A stretch of DNA of 64,000 nt from JAICKM01 sp038228295 (GCA_038228295.1 JBBRPH010000025.1:3032-67031); one strand, 5' to 3'; shown: positions 1 to 9,152, counted from the first letter of the stretch. A program made the numbers and translations. Notes: generated by a model not told the origin, from the sequence alone.

Positions 1-1
1 A

Positions 2-643
2 GTTTACGTAGGCGGTGACACCCGCCAAGTCGCGGCCCTGCGCGACATTGAGTTTACCATTCGGCGGGGCGAGTTCGTCGCCATTATTGGACCGTCCGGC
101 TCCGGCAAAAGTACCTTGCTCAACCTGCTGGGGGCGATTGATCAACCGACCGCCGGCACCCTGCGGGTAGGTGAAGTTGACCTGGGCCGCTTACGCGGCG
201 ATCGGCTGGCCGATTTTCGCCGTGAGCGCGTGGGTCTCGTCTTCCAACTGTTCAACCTAGTGCCGGTGCTGTCGGCGCTAGATAATGTGAAGCTACCACT
301 CGTACCCTATCCCCCCCGCCAATTCAACCTGGACCACCGCGCACGGGAACTGCTAGAGCAAGTGGGCCTTGCCGGTCGCCTGCACCACTTGCCTAGCCAA
401 CTGTCGGGTGGGGAGCAGCAGCGGGTGGCCGTGGCACGGGCGCTGATCAACAAGCCGGACCTGATCCTGGCCGACGAACCCACCGGCAATCTGGACAGCC
501 AAGCGGGGGAAGCCCTGATGGATCTGTTTAACGTGCTGCATGAACAGGGGCATACCATCGTGATGGTGACCCATGATCCGGCCCTGGCCGCCCGTGCCGA
601 ACGCATCATCGAACTGCGCGATGGGCACCTTATGGCTGCCTGA
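2..643 (+). CDS. ABC transporter ATP-binding protein, LolD/MacB/FtsE type (5' end outside window)
   Basis: This is the nucleotide-binding subunit of an ABC transporter; it hydrolyses ATP at the inner membrane face to drive a partner permease, which is not in the window. The frame is open from base 2. Visible motifs are Walker A GPSGSGKST (about bases 89-115), Q-loop VFQLFNLVPVLSALDNV, signature LSGGEQQRVAVARAL, Walker B LILADEPTGNLDS and the switch His in MVTHDP. The LFNLVP...NV Q-loop and DEPTGNLDS are usual for the LolD/MacB/YknY branch, which serves lipoprotein release, macrolide efflux or peptide export. The true start lies upstream; an internal TTG at 116 falls inside Walker A and cannot be the start. 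The protein ends 32 bp before the stop of the convergent PHP gene. Family assignment is secure; substrate unknown. Confidence 0.93.
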   Translation, partial: VYVGGDTRQVAALRDIEFTIRRGEFVAIIGPSGSGKSTLLNLLGAIDQPTAGTLRVGEVDLGRLRGDRLADFRRERVGLVFQLFNLVPVLSALDNVKLPLVPYPPRQFNLDHRARELLEQVGLAGRLHHLPSQLSGGEQQRVAVARALINKPDLILADEPTGNLDSQAGEALMDLFNVLHEQGHTIVMVTHDPALAARAERIIELRDGHLMAA

Positions 644-674
644 TGCGCGCCTTACGCAAGCCGTTAGCAACCGA

Positions 675-2141
675 CTACCAATGCCGACCACGACCCAGCG
701 GCTCCACACGAAAGTAGACCGGGTTGGTCAAGGCATCCACCCACAGCGCATCCGGCTCGGCGGCCAAGTCAGTGTCAGGGTCGGGCGGCTGGATAAGTTG
801 CGCGTAAATGTAGGCGGGCACCGTGAACGTATCGTGTACCTGATATTCGACTACCTGATGATCGGTCAGGATCGGGCTTTCGTGCAGCACCCCAGCAGGA
901 CCAAGGAAGCGGATCAAGCGTCCGCTGCCGGCGATCACCTCGGCGCGCAGGCGCAACGGCTCACCTTCGTGTAGCGTCAGTTGGTCGCCAGGCAGCGCGT
1001 CGCCGTCGGGGCCGTGCGCGCGCAGGTGGAGTTGCGGCCCGGCGGGATCGGCAGAGATGAAAACGTGGCCGGCGCGGATGCCCGCCAGGATCCCCGGGAT
1101 GGACAGTTCCTCGGCCCACACCCAGGTGGTAGGATTGCCGATATGATAGGGGTAGGGATGCTCCGGCGTGCCGATGCGGTGCAAGTCGCTGCCACCGACA
1201 GCCGTAGGGCGCAACCCGGCCCGCAACTGCCCTTCCCACAAGGCCAGCGTCCCATAATTCGAGAGGAACCACGGTGCTTGCCACGCCTCAAACGCATCGG
1301 TGGCGGGCAAGGCCGGGAAGATCCAGTCGGGGCCGTCCTCTTTGGGATGATTGATGCTAGTTAGCGCGCCGCGCACCCGTGCCTCCGCGATGATCCGCTC
1401 CATGCCTGCTAGATCGGTGCAGCGGAAGTCCAGCCAATCGTCGGCAGCTAATCCCCAAACGTTGAGGTGGCCCCACTGAGTGGTTACTTCTTCGCCCGGC
1501 AGCCACAGGAAATCAGGGTGTGCGCCGGTCGCCAGTTCGGGGTTGACGAGGTTATGGTCGGTCATCGCGCCGAAATCCAGTCCCCACCGGCGATGTTCGG
1601 CGGCCATCTCGGCCACTGAGTTCGCGCCGTCGCTGTGATCCGTATGCGCGTGCAAATTGCCGCGATACCAGCGCGCCCCACGTACCAATACGCCCGGCGC
1701 ATACGGCGGGTAGGGTAGCGGCGCAGGCACATCCGCCGCCGATTCAGCTACCGTGATCGTAACCGTCACGTGGTAGCGACAGCCATCGGGCGGCATCCCA
1801 TCGGAGTCGAGCATAACGTGCCATTCCCCCGCCGGCAGCAGGCCGCGTCGGTAGCCGGGGGTCGCCGCATCAGGTGCGAGGGTAAACTCGGCGCGAAATG
1901 GGCCGGTCCAGCCGCGAAAGCCGTTCGGCTCCAAAAAGGCTATCCCGCGCGAGTCGAACAGGCCGATGCCCAGCCGGCGGCCCGCGCCCATCGCCGAGGC
2001 TGGCGGCGCGGTCGTATAGGCCACGGCAATACGACAGGTCAGTGGCGGCACCGTAAACGGCAAATAGCGGTAGGGATCGGTAGCAACTTCGGCGGGGGTC
2101 CAGGTGCCGGTCATTTCCAGCGTCTGCGTATGCTCAGGCAT
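675..2141 (-). CDS. PHP-domain metallohydrolase, CehA/McbA family
   Basis: A 488-residue protein with a PHP phosphoesterase domain. The N-terminal third (to about residue 150) has no catalytic motif and looks like a beta-rich accessory domain. The PHP metal-site motifs follow: NLHAHTDHSDG, then FGAMTDHN, a Glu in LPGEEVTT, SINHPKEDG and GGSDLHRIG. These are the His/Asp ligands of a two- or three-metal centre. The family includes carbaryl hydrolase CehA/McbA and many uncharacterised phosphoesterases, so the substrate cannot be named. The start is ATG at 2141, with AGGAG six bases upstream in the minus-strand reading. No signal peptide is seen. It lies just behind tRNA-Glu and its terminator, so it probably has its own promoter or relies on readthrough. 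Confidence 0.85.
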   Translation of the reverse strand: MPEHTQTLEMTGTWTPAEVATDPYRYLPFTVPPLTCRIAVAYTTAPPASAMGAGRRLGIGLFDSRGIAFLEPNGFRGWTGPFRAEFTLAPDAATPGYRRGLLPAGEWHVMLDSDGMPPDGCRYHVTVTITVAESAADVPAPLPYPPYAPGVLVRGARWYRGNLHAHTDHSDGANSVAEMAAEHRRWGLDFGAMTDHNLVNPELATGAHPDFLWLPGEEVTTQWGHLNVWGLAADDWLDFRCTDLAGMERIIAEARVRGALTSINHPKEDGPDWIFPALPATDAFEAWQAPWFLSNYGTLALWEGQLRAGLRPTAVGGSDLHRIGTPEHPYPYHIGNPTTWVWAEELSIPGILAGIRAGHVFISADPAGPQLHLRAHGPDGDALPGDQLTLHEGEPLRLRAEVIAGSGRLIRFLGPAGVLHESPILTDHQVVEYQVHDTFTVPAYIYAQLIQPPDPDTDLAAEPDALWVDALTNPVYFRVEPLGRGRHW

Positions 2142-2156
2142 AAAAAGTCTCCTGTG

Positions 2157-2186
2157 TAAAACAAAGACCCCGCCGCAGCGGGGTCT
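2157..2186 (-). terminator. Rho-independent terminator after tRNA-Glu
   Basis: An 8-bp perfect stem (AGACCCCG / CGGGGTCT, plus positions 2165-2186) has a six-base loop. On the minus strand it is followed by TTTGTTTT. It lies directly 3' of tRNA-Glu and 16 bp before the PHP gene start, so it should separate the two transcripts. Confidence 0.8.
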
Positions 2187-2192
2187 AGGGGG

Positions 2193-2266
2193 TAGCGCAT
2201 AGGGGATTCGAACCCCTGATCTCCGCCTTGAGAGGGCGGCGTCCTGGGCCGCTAGACGAATGCGCC
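2193..2266 (-). tRNA. tRNA-Glu (anticodon CTC)
   Basis: Reading the minus strand from 2266, a complete cloverleaf can be drawn. The acceptor stem is GGCGCAT paired with ATGCGCT (first pair G-U). The D-arm contains GTCTAGCGG. The anticodon stem CCGCC/GGCGG encloses loop CTCTCAA, giving anticodon CTC, which reads GAG. The T-arm is AGGGGTTCGAATCCCCT. The discriminator is A and the 3' CCA is not encoded. A strong hairpin terminator follows. Confidence 0.95.
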
Positions 2267-2376
2267 GGGCGGCAACCGGCTTACACCGGCAACAAGGTCC
2301 ATTGTACCCGCAATCGCCTGCCTTGTCAACCAGGGCAAACCGTTGCCGCTCAGCCCGTAAGCAGCAGTGCGCCGGA

Positions 2377-3162
2377 CTAGAGGGTGCGCGGGCCGCCTAG
2401 TCCGCCGGAGCGGCGCGGTTGCCAAGCAGGTGGCGCCGGCAACGGCGGCGCCATAGGTGCGCCGGGTGATTGGGCGAGGATCTCACCTTCGATGATATTG
2501 TCATCGTCGGCCGCCCAGTCATCCGCTTCATCTTCAGCCCATCCCTCACCCTCTGCAGCCCATAACAACTCATCCAGGGATACATCGGCATGTAGCGATT
2601 CATCAAACGTATCCAAGATGATCGGATTGCCCGCTCCGTCGCCGAATATGCTCAGATCGGGGCCGGCGGGCGGCAGTGGATCCACTAGGCGCAGCCATAG
2701 CTCGAGGTCATGCGGCAGCGGCCGGTGCAACTGACGCGCCCAGGCAACCCCACCGCGGATTAGGTTGACGGCGACGGCAGTATCTAACGACACGAGTTTC
2801 GTCGGCACTTCGTCGTGCTCTTCCTCAACCTCCGCCAAGCGCTGTTCTAGCTCGGCCAAGGCATTGCCCAAGCCGGAACGCCCGTAACAGTCCGTCGTGC
2901 CCTTCCAGGAGAGATCCACCAGGAATGAGGCAATCACCTGCCCATCGCCGGCTTCGCGGATGCAGTGGATGCTCGCCGTCTTGGCCGCTCTCCAATCCTC
3001 GTTGACGAAATAGCCGACCAGCAAGTGGCGCGGCGATAGGGCGGCGCCCAGACCGGGATTCTCGCGGAAGATGCGCGGCTGGGCGCCGGCTTGCGCCTTC
3101 TGTTTACGAATGGCCTGCTGCCGGGCTTTGGCTTTTTGCGCTTTGTGATCTTTTTTCGGCAT
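2377..3162 (-). CDS. Hypothetical protein, basic N-terminus and acidic C-terminal half
   Basis: A 261-residue protein of a family I do not recognise. The first 30 residues are very Lys/Arg/Gln-rich (MPKKDHKAQKAKARQQ...). The middle (about 45-150) looks folded, with patterns YFVNEDWRAAKTASIHCIRE and ASFLVDLSWKGTTDCYG, then a Glu-rich helix (residues about 95-110). The last 60 residues are acidic, then Pro/Ala-rich. It has no signal peptide or membrane segment, so it is probably cytoplasmic. The start ATG at 3162 is supported by CGGAG upstream. It lies 87 bp downstream of the GH13 gene on the same strand. No function is proposed. Confidence 0.6.
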   Translation of the reverse strand: MPKKDHKAQKAKARQQAIRKQKAQAGAQPRIFRENPGLGAALSPRHLLVGYFVNEDWRAAKTASIHCIREAGDGQVIASFLVDLSWKGTTDCYGRSGLGNALAELEQRLAEVEEEHDEVPTKLVSLDTAVAVNLIRGGVAWARQLHRPLPHDLELWLRLVDPLPPAGPDLSIFGDGAGNPIILDTFDESLHADVSLDELLWAAEGEGWAEDEADDWAADDDNIIEGEILAQSPGAPMAPPLPAPPAWQPRRSGGLGGPRTL

Positions 3163-3249
3163 ACATACTCCGTCCGTGCTGCATACTGCGTAACAACTAA
3201 TGAGCTACTAACTGCACCCTGTCACCTAACAGGCGTTGCGTATTACGCA

Positions 3250-4773
3250 TCACCGCAGCGCCACAAACAGCATCCCATACGCCGCCGCATCCCAACCTTT
3301 GCCGAGGTCAACGGGCGCGCCGGTACGGAGATCGGTGCCGGTGAGCGGCACGCCAGTCAGGGTGTAGTGCTGCGGCGTGTCGGCGAAGCTGAATAGGACC
3401 AACACCGTCTGCTCCGGCGCGCGACGCAGGAACGCCAGGCCGTTGTTCGGCGTGATCGCCACGTCACTCAGGAGACCATGACTGAGGGCGGGACTGGCAC
3501 GGCGCAGGCTGATTTGCTGCTTAAAGAAAGCGCGCAAGCCGCCATCACCCGCCGCCCAATCCACATGGTTCGGCTCAAACAGATCAGGGCGCACGATCGC
3601 ACCCACTTCTTCGCCCGCATAGAGGAAAGGGATGCCGTTCATCGCCAGCACCAAGGCGCTAGATGCGCGCAACGCCCCGCCGGTATGATACTGCGCCCAG
3701 CGGTCATGGTCGTGGTTCTCCAAATAGCGGGCGCGCAAGAAGGCGGGGCCATATTCGCGCTGCTCGCTAAGGGGGCTGACGATCATACGGTGCGGACGCT
3801 TAGACAGCAGCGCGGTCAGCATATCGTTGCTGTAATCCCAGTCGTAGAGCGCATCGAAAGCGTGATCGTGCATCGTGGTGCCGCCGCTCTCCGAGAGCAA
3901 GAACACGTCGGATTTGGCCGCTTTGAGCGCGCTGCGCCAAGCCACCCAGAAGTCAAGCGGCACATGGTCCGATACGTCACAGCGGTAGCCGTCGAGGTCG
4001 TCGGCGCTAACATAATGCAGCGACACATCAATCATATACTGGCGCAGGGCTGCGGCGTTATAGTCAAGCGCGGCCACATCGGTCCAGTCGGCCTGCGGCG
4101 AGGTGATCGCGCCGCTGCCGTCGTGCTTGTACCAGTCGGGATGCTGTGTGATGAGTGGGTTGTCCCAAGCGGTGTGGTTGGCGACCAGATCCATGATCAC
4201 CTTCATGCCCAGGCCATGCGCCGCCTGGATAAAGGCGCGCAGATCGGCCTCCGTACCCTGCGCCGGATCAATAGCCAGGTAGTCGCGGATGCTGTAGGGG
4301 CTACCCAGCGAACCTTTTGCCTTCAGCTTGCCGCTGGGCTGCATCGGCATCAGGTAGATCAGGGTCACGCCCAGGTCGTGCAGGTCGGGCAGCCGCCGCG
4401 TAGCCGCCGCCAAGGTGCCTTCGGGCGTGAAAGCGCGCACAAAAATCTGGTACATGACAGCATCGTAGGCCCAGGGCGGTGGCGCGGCTAAATCGCCACC
4501 GGCCACCGGCACTAGCGTCGGTAAGCCCGCCGGGGTAGGCACCGCGCCGGGCCGACCGAAATAGGCAGCCGCGTCAAATGGGCCGCTGGTCGCGGCGGCC
4601 GGGATCTCCGTAGGGACTGCGGCAGTGGACACGCTCAGGGCCGGCAGCGTAGCCGTGACCGGCACCGGCGAATTAGCAAGGTGAACCACCGGCGCAGGCG
4701 GGCTACCCAGGCAGCCGGTCAGTAGCACCCCCAGGAGCCACAGGCCCCCCGCCGCACGAGAATAAGTCCGCAT
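3250..4773 (-). CDS. GH13 alpha-amylase-family lipoprotein
   Basis: A 507-residue secreted glycoside hydrolase of the alpha-amylase superfamily, expected to cleave or transfer alpha-glucosidic bonds outside the cell. The N-terminus is a lipoprotein signal with lipobox LLTGC (Cys about residue 21), followed by a Pro/Ala/Thr-rich spacer. The barrel starts near PPWAYDAVMYQIFVRAF. The four GH13 signature regions are present: DLVANH (I), GYRCDVSDHV with the Asp nucleophile (II), FLLSESGG with the acid/base Glu (III) and LENHDHDR with the transition-state Asp (IV). The short C-terminal domain is typical of cyclomaltodextrinase/amylase relatives. AGGAGG precedes the ATG. Exact specificity cannot be read from sequence. 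Confidence 0.9.
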   Translation of the reverse strand: MRTYSRAAGGLWLLGVLLTGCLGSPPAPVVHLANSPVPVTATLPALSVSTAAVPTEIPAAATSGPFDAAAYFGRPGAVPTPAGLPTLVPVAGGDLAAPPPWAYDAVMYQIFVRAFTPEGTLAAATRRLPDLHDLGVTLIYLMPMQPSGKLKAKGSLGSPYSIRDYLAIDPAQGTEADLRAFIQAAHGLGMKVIMDLVANHTAWDNPLITQHPDWYKHDGSGAITSPQADWTDVAALDYNAAALRQYMIDVSLHYVSADDLDGYRCDVSDHVPLDFWVAWRSALKAAKSDVFLLSESGGTTMHDHAFDALYDWDYSNDMLTALLSKRPHRMIVSPLSEQREYGPAFLRARYLENHDHDRWAQYHTGGALRASSALVLAMNGIPFLYAGEEVGAIVRPDLFEPNHVDWAAGDGGLRAFFKQQISLRRASPALSHGLLSDVAITPNNGLAFLRRAPEQTVLVLFSFADTPQHYTLTGVPLTGTDLRTGAPVDLGKGWDAAAYGMLFVALR

Positions 4774-5076
4774 ACCCCATGCCCTCCTACTTCCATCAGT
4801 ACAGCACAGGCTGTGCCCAGCATCGGCCGGGCATTAAGACAAGCTACCCACCCTTAGATCGAGTTTATACCGTATTGCGAAAAAGCACGCGGCTGTAGCG
4901 CGATCAGGTGTGCACACACGGCGGGCTTTATGGCTAAGCGCGACGGGCTCTCCGTGGTATGGTCCGGCGCAAGTTTCCGGCGCGCGTGGTTGTCGGCGGG
5001 TAGGGTCACGTGCTAAAATGGCGAGGCAATGTTAGACGGCAGGCAAAGCCGCCACGCCATGAGGAGGAACCGACCG
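4774..5076. other. Divergent intergenic region between GH13 and M32 genes
   Basis: About 300 bp without a gene. A candidate promoter for the M32 gene is TTGTCG (4990-4995) and TAAAAT (5014-5019), 18 bp apart. No conserved RNA structure or repeat was recognised. Confidence 0.4.
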
Positions 5077-6588
5077 ATGATTGATGCACTGGGCCAATTG
5101 CGCGAAATCCTGGCCGAGGTGAGCGACCTCAACCGCGCCGCCGGCGTGCTGAGCTGGGATCAGGAGACCTATATGCCGCCGGGCGGCGTGAAAGCGCGCG
5201 CCGATCAGCTCGCCACCCTGCGCCGCATCTCGCACACCCGCTTTACTGCTGCCGAAACCGGACGGCTGTTGGATGAGGCCGCCGCTGTGACCGCCAGTAT
5301 GGACCCCGATTCGGATGACGCACGTCTGGTCACGGTCACGCGACGCGACTATGATAAGTCGTGCAAACTGCCGGCCGAACTGGTGGCCGAAATCACCCGC
5401 GCCAGTTCAATGGCCCGTCCGGCCTGGGTGGATGCGCGCAAAAAGGCCGATTTCTCCCTGTTCGCCCCGCACCTGGAAACCAACATCGAACTGAACAAGC
5501 GCCAAGCCGACGCGCTCGGCTACGAGGTCCACCCCTACGACGCGCTGATTGATCGCAGCGAGCCGGGCATGACCGCCGCCCAATTGCGCGGGCTGTTCGA
5601 GGAACTCAAAAACGCGATCGTGCCCCTGGTACGCTCTATTGCCGACAAGCCTGAAGCGGTAGATGAATCGTTCCTGCACGGCGATTTTGATGAGGCTACG
5701 CAGTTGGCGTTCGGCATGGAAGTCGTTAAAGGCTATGGCTATGATACCCGCCGGGGCCGCGAAGACCTAAGCGCGCATCCCTTCTGCACCAATTTCTCGC
5801 CCAACGACGTGCGCATCACCACCCGCGTCAGCCGCACGTTCCTGCCGATGGCCCTGTTCGGCACCATGCACGAGAGCGGCCACGCCATGTACGAGCAGGG
5901 CGTGGATCAGGCATTGGATCGCACACCACTCTGCCGGGGTGCGTCGCCGGGAGTCCACGAGTCGCAGTCGCGCCTGTGGGAGAACCTGATCGGGCGCAGC
6001 CGGCCGTTCTGGCAGGGGCTGTATCCGCGCCTGCAAGCCACCTTCCCCGCGCAACTCAAAGGCGTGGATGTCGAGCAGTTTTACCGCGCGGTGAACAAAG
6101 TCATGCCGTCGCTGATCCGCGTAGAAGCCGACGAAGTGACCTATAATCTGCATATCCTGATGCGCTACGAGCTGGAAATGGCGATGCTCGACGGCGCGCT
6201 CAAAGCGAACGATGTGCCGGAAGCTTGGAACGCCAAAATGCAGGAATACCTGGGTATCCAGCCGCCCAGCGTGGCTGACGGCGCGCTGCAAGACATCCAC
6301 TGGTCGGGCTTTGCCTTCGCCGGCTTTGCCGGCTACACGCTGGGTAACATCATCGGCGCGCAACTGTTCGTCAAGATCCGCAGCGACCTGCCCGACCTTG
6401 ACGCGCAGATCACGACGGGCGAGTTCAGCCCGCTGCTGCAGTGGTTGCAGACCAACCTGTATCGCCACGGGCGCAAGTTCACCCCGAACGAGCTGCTACA
6501 GCGGATCACGGGTGGCCCCCTCAGCACGGGGCCGTGGGTGACCTATGTGCGGGCCAAGTTCGGTGAGCTGTACGGGCTTGCCGCCTAG
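5077..6588 (+). CDS. M32-family carboxypeptidase (Taq-type thermostable carboxypeptidase)
   Basis: A 503-residue cytoplasmic zinc carboxypeptidase that removes C-terminal amino acids with broad specificity. The all-helical M32 fold is shown by its conserved motifs: the zinc and catalytic motif HESGH (in MHESGHAMYEQG), DVRITTR, HPFCTNFS, and GALQDIHWSGFAFAGFAGYTLGN near the C-terminus. Length matches the family (about 500 residues). The reading frame is open from 5029, but GAGGAGG lies at 5061-5067, 10 bases before ATG 5077, so that start is chosen. The next gene (DgkA-like) overlaps its 3' end and is probably cotranscribed. Confidence 0.92.
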   Translation: MIDALGQLREILAEVSDLNRAAGVLSWDQETYMPPGGVKARADQLATLRRISHTRFTAAETGRLLDEAAAVTASMDPDSDDARLVTVTRRDYDKSCKLPAELVAEITRASSMARPAWVDARKKADFSLFAPHLETNIELNKRQADALGYEVHPYDALIDRSEPGMTAAQLRGLFEELKNAIVPLVRSIADKPEAVDESFLHGDFDEATQLAFGMEVVKGYGYDTRRGREDLSAHPFCTNFSPNDVRITTRVSRTFLPMALFGTMHESGHAMYEQGVDQALDRTPLCRGASPGVHESQSRLWENLIGRSRPFWQGLYPRLQATFPAQLKGVDVEQFYRAVNKVMPSLIRVEADEVTYNLHILMRYELEMAMLDGALKANDVPEAWNAKMQEYLGIQPPSVADGALQDIHWSGFAFAGFAGYTLGNIIGAQLFVKIRSDLPDLDAQITTGEFSPLLQWLQTNLYRHGRKFTPNELLQRITGGPLSTGPWVTYVRAKFGELYGLAA

Positions 6589-6985
6589 CGCCAGCCCGCC
6601 CGCGCCGGAGGCACCAGGGCGCGCCGCGACCCTGGTGTCTTCCTTTCGCTTTGCCTTCGCGGGGCTGGCCTATGTAGCGCGCACGCAGCGCAACTTTCGC
6701 ATCCACCTGGCGCTGGGCACGCTAGCAACAGGGTTGGGCGTGGCCTTTGCCTTTACACCGCTCGAATGGGCGGTGTTGGCCGGGGTGATCACGCTAGTGC
6801 TGTTCGCCGAGATGCTGAACACGGTGGTCGAAGCCGCCGTAGATCTCGCCAGCCCCGGCTACCACCCGCTCGCCAAAGTCGCCAAAGACGTGGCTGCCGG
6901 CGCGGTGCTGCTGACGGCGCTAGGCGCGGTCGTAGCCGGCCTGTGCCTGTTCGCACCACACCTATTGCACGTATTCAACCGCTGA
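6545..6985 (+). CDS. dgkA: Diacylglycerol/undecaprenol kinase family membrane protein
   Basis: A small integral membrane kinase of the DgkA family; in Gram-positive-like bacteria it phosphorylates undecaprenol for cell-wall lipid carrier recycling. Visible features are the amphipathic FRFAFAGLAYVARTQRNFRIH, a first membrane helix, and the catalytic motif AEMLNTVVEAAVDL followed by HPLAKVAKDVAAGAVLL. Two further hydrophobic helices complete a three-helix fold. The start is uncertain: ATG 6545 overlaps the upstream gene by 44 bp, and GTG 6563 or GTG 6635 are alternatives; none has a clear ribosome site. The core fold begins only at about residue 30. Confidence 0.85.
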   Translation: MCGPSSVSCTGLPPSASPPAPEAPGRAATLVSSFRFAFAGLAYVARTQRNFRIHLALGTLATGLGVAFAFTPLEWAVLAGVITLVLFAEMLNTVVEAAVDLASPGYHPLAKVAKDVAAGAVLLTALGAVVAGLCLFAPHLLHVFNR

Positions 6986-7066
6986 TTTCACTACAAAGGC
7001 ACAACGGGCACAAAGATACGGAGTATTCTCCAGGGCTTTTGTGCATTTGTGGTGAACCAAAGGAAT
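6986..7066 (+). repeat. Intergenic CACAAAG/TTTGTG element
   Basis: The spacer between the DgkA and GH31 genes contains CAAAGGCACAACGGGCACAAAG, then a segment with CTTTTGTG and TTTGTGGTGA. The two halves are partly complementary. A related arrangement occurs after lgt (48999-49075), suggesting a dispersed intergenic repeat. Confidence 0.4.
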
Positions 7067-7074
7067 CATGCCTG

Positions 7075-9063
7075 ATGCTCCACATCCTCTCCAGTCCCGT
7101 CGGCCAACTGGAACTCGATCCCGATCCACTCGCCCTGCGCTGCTACTGGGACGGCGACCACCCCGCCCTGGTTAGCGGCCACCCCGCCGCCTTTGTGCGT
7201 GTCTATGGCGTGGAATATGCGCTCCGCCCTAACCTCCTTCCCCCCTTCCCTACAGACGATGGGGGAATCAGTATCACCCTAATCGCCGATCTCCCCTCGC
7301 CGGCGAAGAGAACGATCACGGCAAACAGCGCCAACACCGTAAACTCAGAACTCAGAACTCAGAACTCAGAACTCGTCACGCTCACCGTAACGGCGACGGG
7401 GGGCGGCTTCCGGCTGGTGCTGGCGGCTCCGCCTGGAGCCGAAGCTGTGGGCCTGGCTTGGCTGCGCGATCCAGGTACGCCCTGGTACGGCGGCGGTGAG
7501 CGCATCGTGCAGGATTGGCCGCTGGACAGCAATCCTGTGTCTGCGGCACCGTTTGTCACCTATGATTACAGCCCCGACGGTACGCTTAACATCGCCACGC
7601 CGCTCTGGTTCGGGGCGGGTACCTGCGGCGGTGCGGTGGGCGTGTTGGCGGCCGGCAACGGCGAATTGGAGATGGGCCTGAACCGGGGCGGCGACGGCCT
7701 GCTGCGCCTGGGCAGTCGCCCGCCGCCGCTGCGTGTGGTGCCGGCTATCGGCCAAACGCTCGTGCGGGAGGGACCGTGCTTGACCCTGGACCTGTTCCTA
7801 GCTGAGGATGTGGCGGGCGCGTTCCGCGCAGCCTTAGTCGAGATCGGGCACCCCGTGGCCGCGCCTCCCGCTGTGCTGTTTGAGCAGCCGATCTGGACGA
7901 CCTGGGCACGCTACAAAATGGCGATTGATCAAGCTACCACGCTGGCCTTCGCTGCCGACATTGTGGCGCACGGCTTTGGCCGCGCGGTGCTGGAGATTGA
8001 CGACCGCTGGCAAGCAAACTACGGCGACCTGCGCTTCGATCCCGTTAAGTTTCCCGATCCGGCGGCGATGATCGCCACGCTGCACGCACAAGGCTTCGCG
8101 GTCACCCTCTGGACCCCCACCTTTTTCAGCCTCGGCACACCCGCGTTCGCCGAAGCCGCCGCCGCAGGCTACCTGGTACGCCACCCCGCCGACGGTATGC
8201 CGTATCTGGTGCGCTGGTGGCAGGGCTACGGCGGGCTGCTCGACGTGAGCAACGCAGTCGCTCTAGCCTGGTGGCTGGCTGGGCTACGCCGCTTGCAGAC
8301 CGAGTATGGCGTGGACGGCTTCAAGTTTGATGCGGGCGAGGCCAATTTCCTGCCGACCGATGGGGTCACCCATGCACCACTGCGCCGCACCGATTATTCT
8401 GATATTTATGTCAACTTCGTGGGCACCCACTTCCCGTATAGCGAGGTCCGCACCGGCTACCGAGCGCAACGCACACCGATCCTGTTCCGCCAGTGGGATA
8501 AGTGGAGCCGCTGGGGGCTAGACAACGGCCTGCACGCCTGCATCACCCAGGCACTGGCCCTGAGCCTGGCCGGCTACCCGTTCATCCTGCCCGACATGAT
8601 CGGCGGCAACGCCTACGACGGCGAGACTGCCGACCGTGAACTACTGATCCGCTGGACCGAGATGAATGCACTGCTACCGGCGATGCAGTTTTCGCTGCCG
8701 CCGTGGGAGTACGACGCAGAGACGGTTGCTATCTGTCGCCGCTATACCGAACTGCACACCACGTTCGCGCCCTACCTACACGAGTTAGTCGCCGAGGCGC
8801 TACGCAACGGCACGCCGATCATCCGCCCGCTGTTTTGGCATTTTCCGCAAGATCGGGCCGCATACCGAGTAAATGACAGCTTCTTGCTGGGCGACCGCTA
8901 CCTGGTCGCGCCGGTGGTGCAGGCAGGTGCGACGACACGGGCCGTCTACCTGCCGCCCGGCCAATGGCGCGACTACTGGACCGGCACGATCTATCCCGGC
9001 GGCTTGCTGCCGGCCTACCCCGCCCCACTGGATCTGCTGCCGATCTTCGAGCACGTCGGCTGA
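7075..9063 (+). CDS. GH31-family glycoside hydrolase (alpha-glucosidase-like)
   Basis: A 662-residue retaining glycosidase of family GH31, without a signal peptide. Visible motifs are the barrel segment AVLEIDDRWQANYGDL, the nucleophile region VDGFKFDAGEAN, LFRQWDKWSRWGLDNG (acid/base region), YPFILPDMIGGNAYDG, and the C-terminal beta domain DRYLVAPVVQAG...YLPPGQWRDYW. The FKFDAGE form resembles the MYORG/6-phosphoglucosidase-like branch more than classic maltases. ATG 7075 has AAAGGA upstream; the frame is open much further upstream but only as a shadow of the DgkA-like gene. Residues about 85-105 contain a heptamer-repeat insertion encoding NSELRTQNSEL that is absent from the usual fold. 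Substrate uncertain. Confidence 0.88.
   Translation: MLHILSSPVGQLELDPDPLALRCYWDGDHPALVSGHPAAFVRVYGVEYALRPNLLPPFPTDDGGISITLIADLPSPAKRTITANSANTVNSELRTQNSELVTLTVTATGGGFRLVLAAPPGAEAVGLAWLRDPGTPWYGGGERIVQDWPLDSNPVSAAPFVTYDYSPDGTLNIATPLWFGAGTCGGAVGVLAAGNGELEMGLNRGGDGLLRLGSRPPPLRVVPAIGQTLVREGPCLTLDLFLAEDVAGAFRAALVEIGHPVAAPPAVLFEQPIWTTWARYKMAIDQATTLAFAADIVAHGFGRAVLEIDDRWQANYGDLRFDPVKFPDPAAMIATLHAQGFAVTLWTPTFFSLGTPAFAEAAAAGYLVRHPADGMPYLVRWWQGYGGLLDVSNAVALAWWLAGLRRLQTEYGVDGFKFDAGEANFLPTDGVTHAPLRRTDYSDIYVNFVGTHFPYSEVRTGYRAQRTPILFRQWDKWSRWGLDNGLHACITQALALSLAGYPFILPDMIGGNAYDGETADRELLIRWTEMNALLPAMQFSLPPWEYDAETVAICRRYTELHTTFAPYLHELVAEALRNGTPIIRPLFWHFPQDRAAYRVNDSFLLGDRYLVAPVVQAGATTRAVYLPPGQWRDYWTGTIYPGGLLPAYPAPLDLLPIFEHVG
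7342..7375 (+). repeat. Heptamer tandem repeat AACTCAG inside the GH31 gene
   Basis: Four perfect copies of AACTCAG plus a partial fifth lie in frame in the coding sequence. Because 7 is not a multiple of 3, successive units are read in different frames, giving the peptide NSELRTQNSEL. Confidence 0.9.
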
Positions 9064-9152
9064 AGTAAATGCGGAGTGCTTGAGACAGGATTTCAGTGGC
9101 ACCATGGAGCCGTGGGATCATGAATTGCGAATTGAGATGAGCCGCGAGTGAA

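Noticed and set aside
675..2141. PHP domain as a DNA polymerase or histidinol phosphatase
   Set aside because: It lacks polymerase domains. The N-terminal accessory region plus the PHP motif layout fits the CehA/McbA-like group better than HisK.
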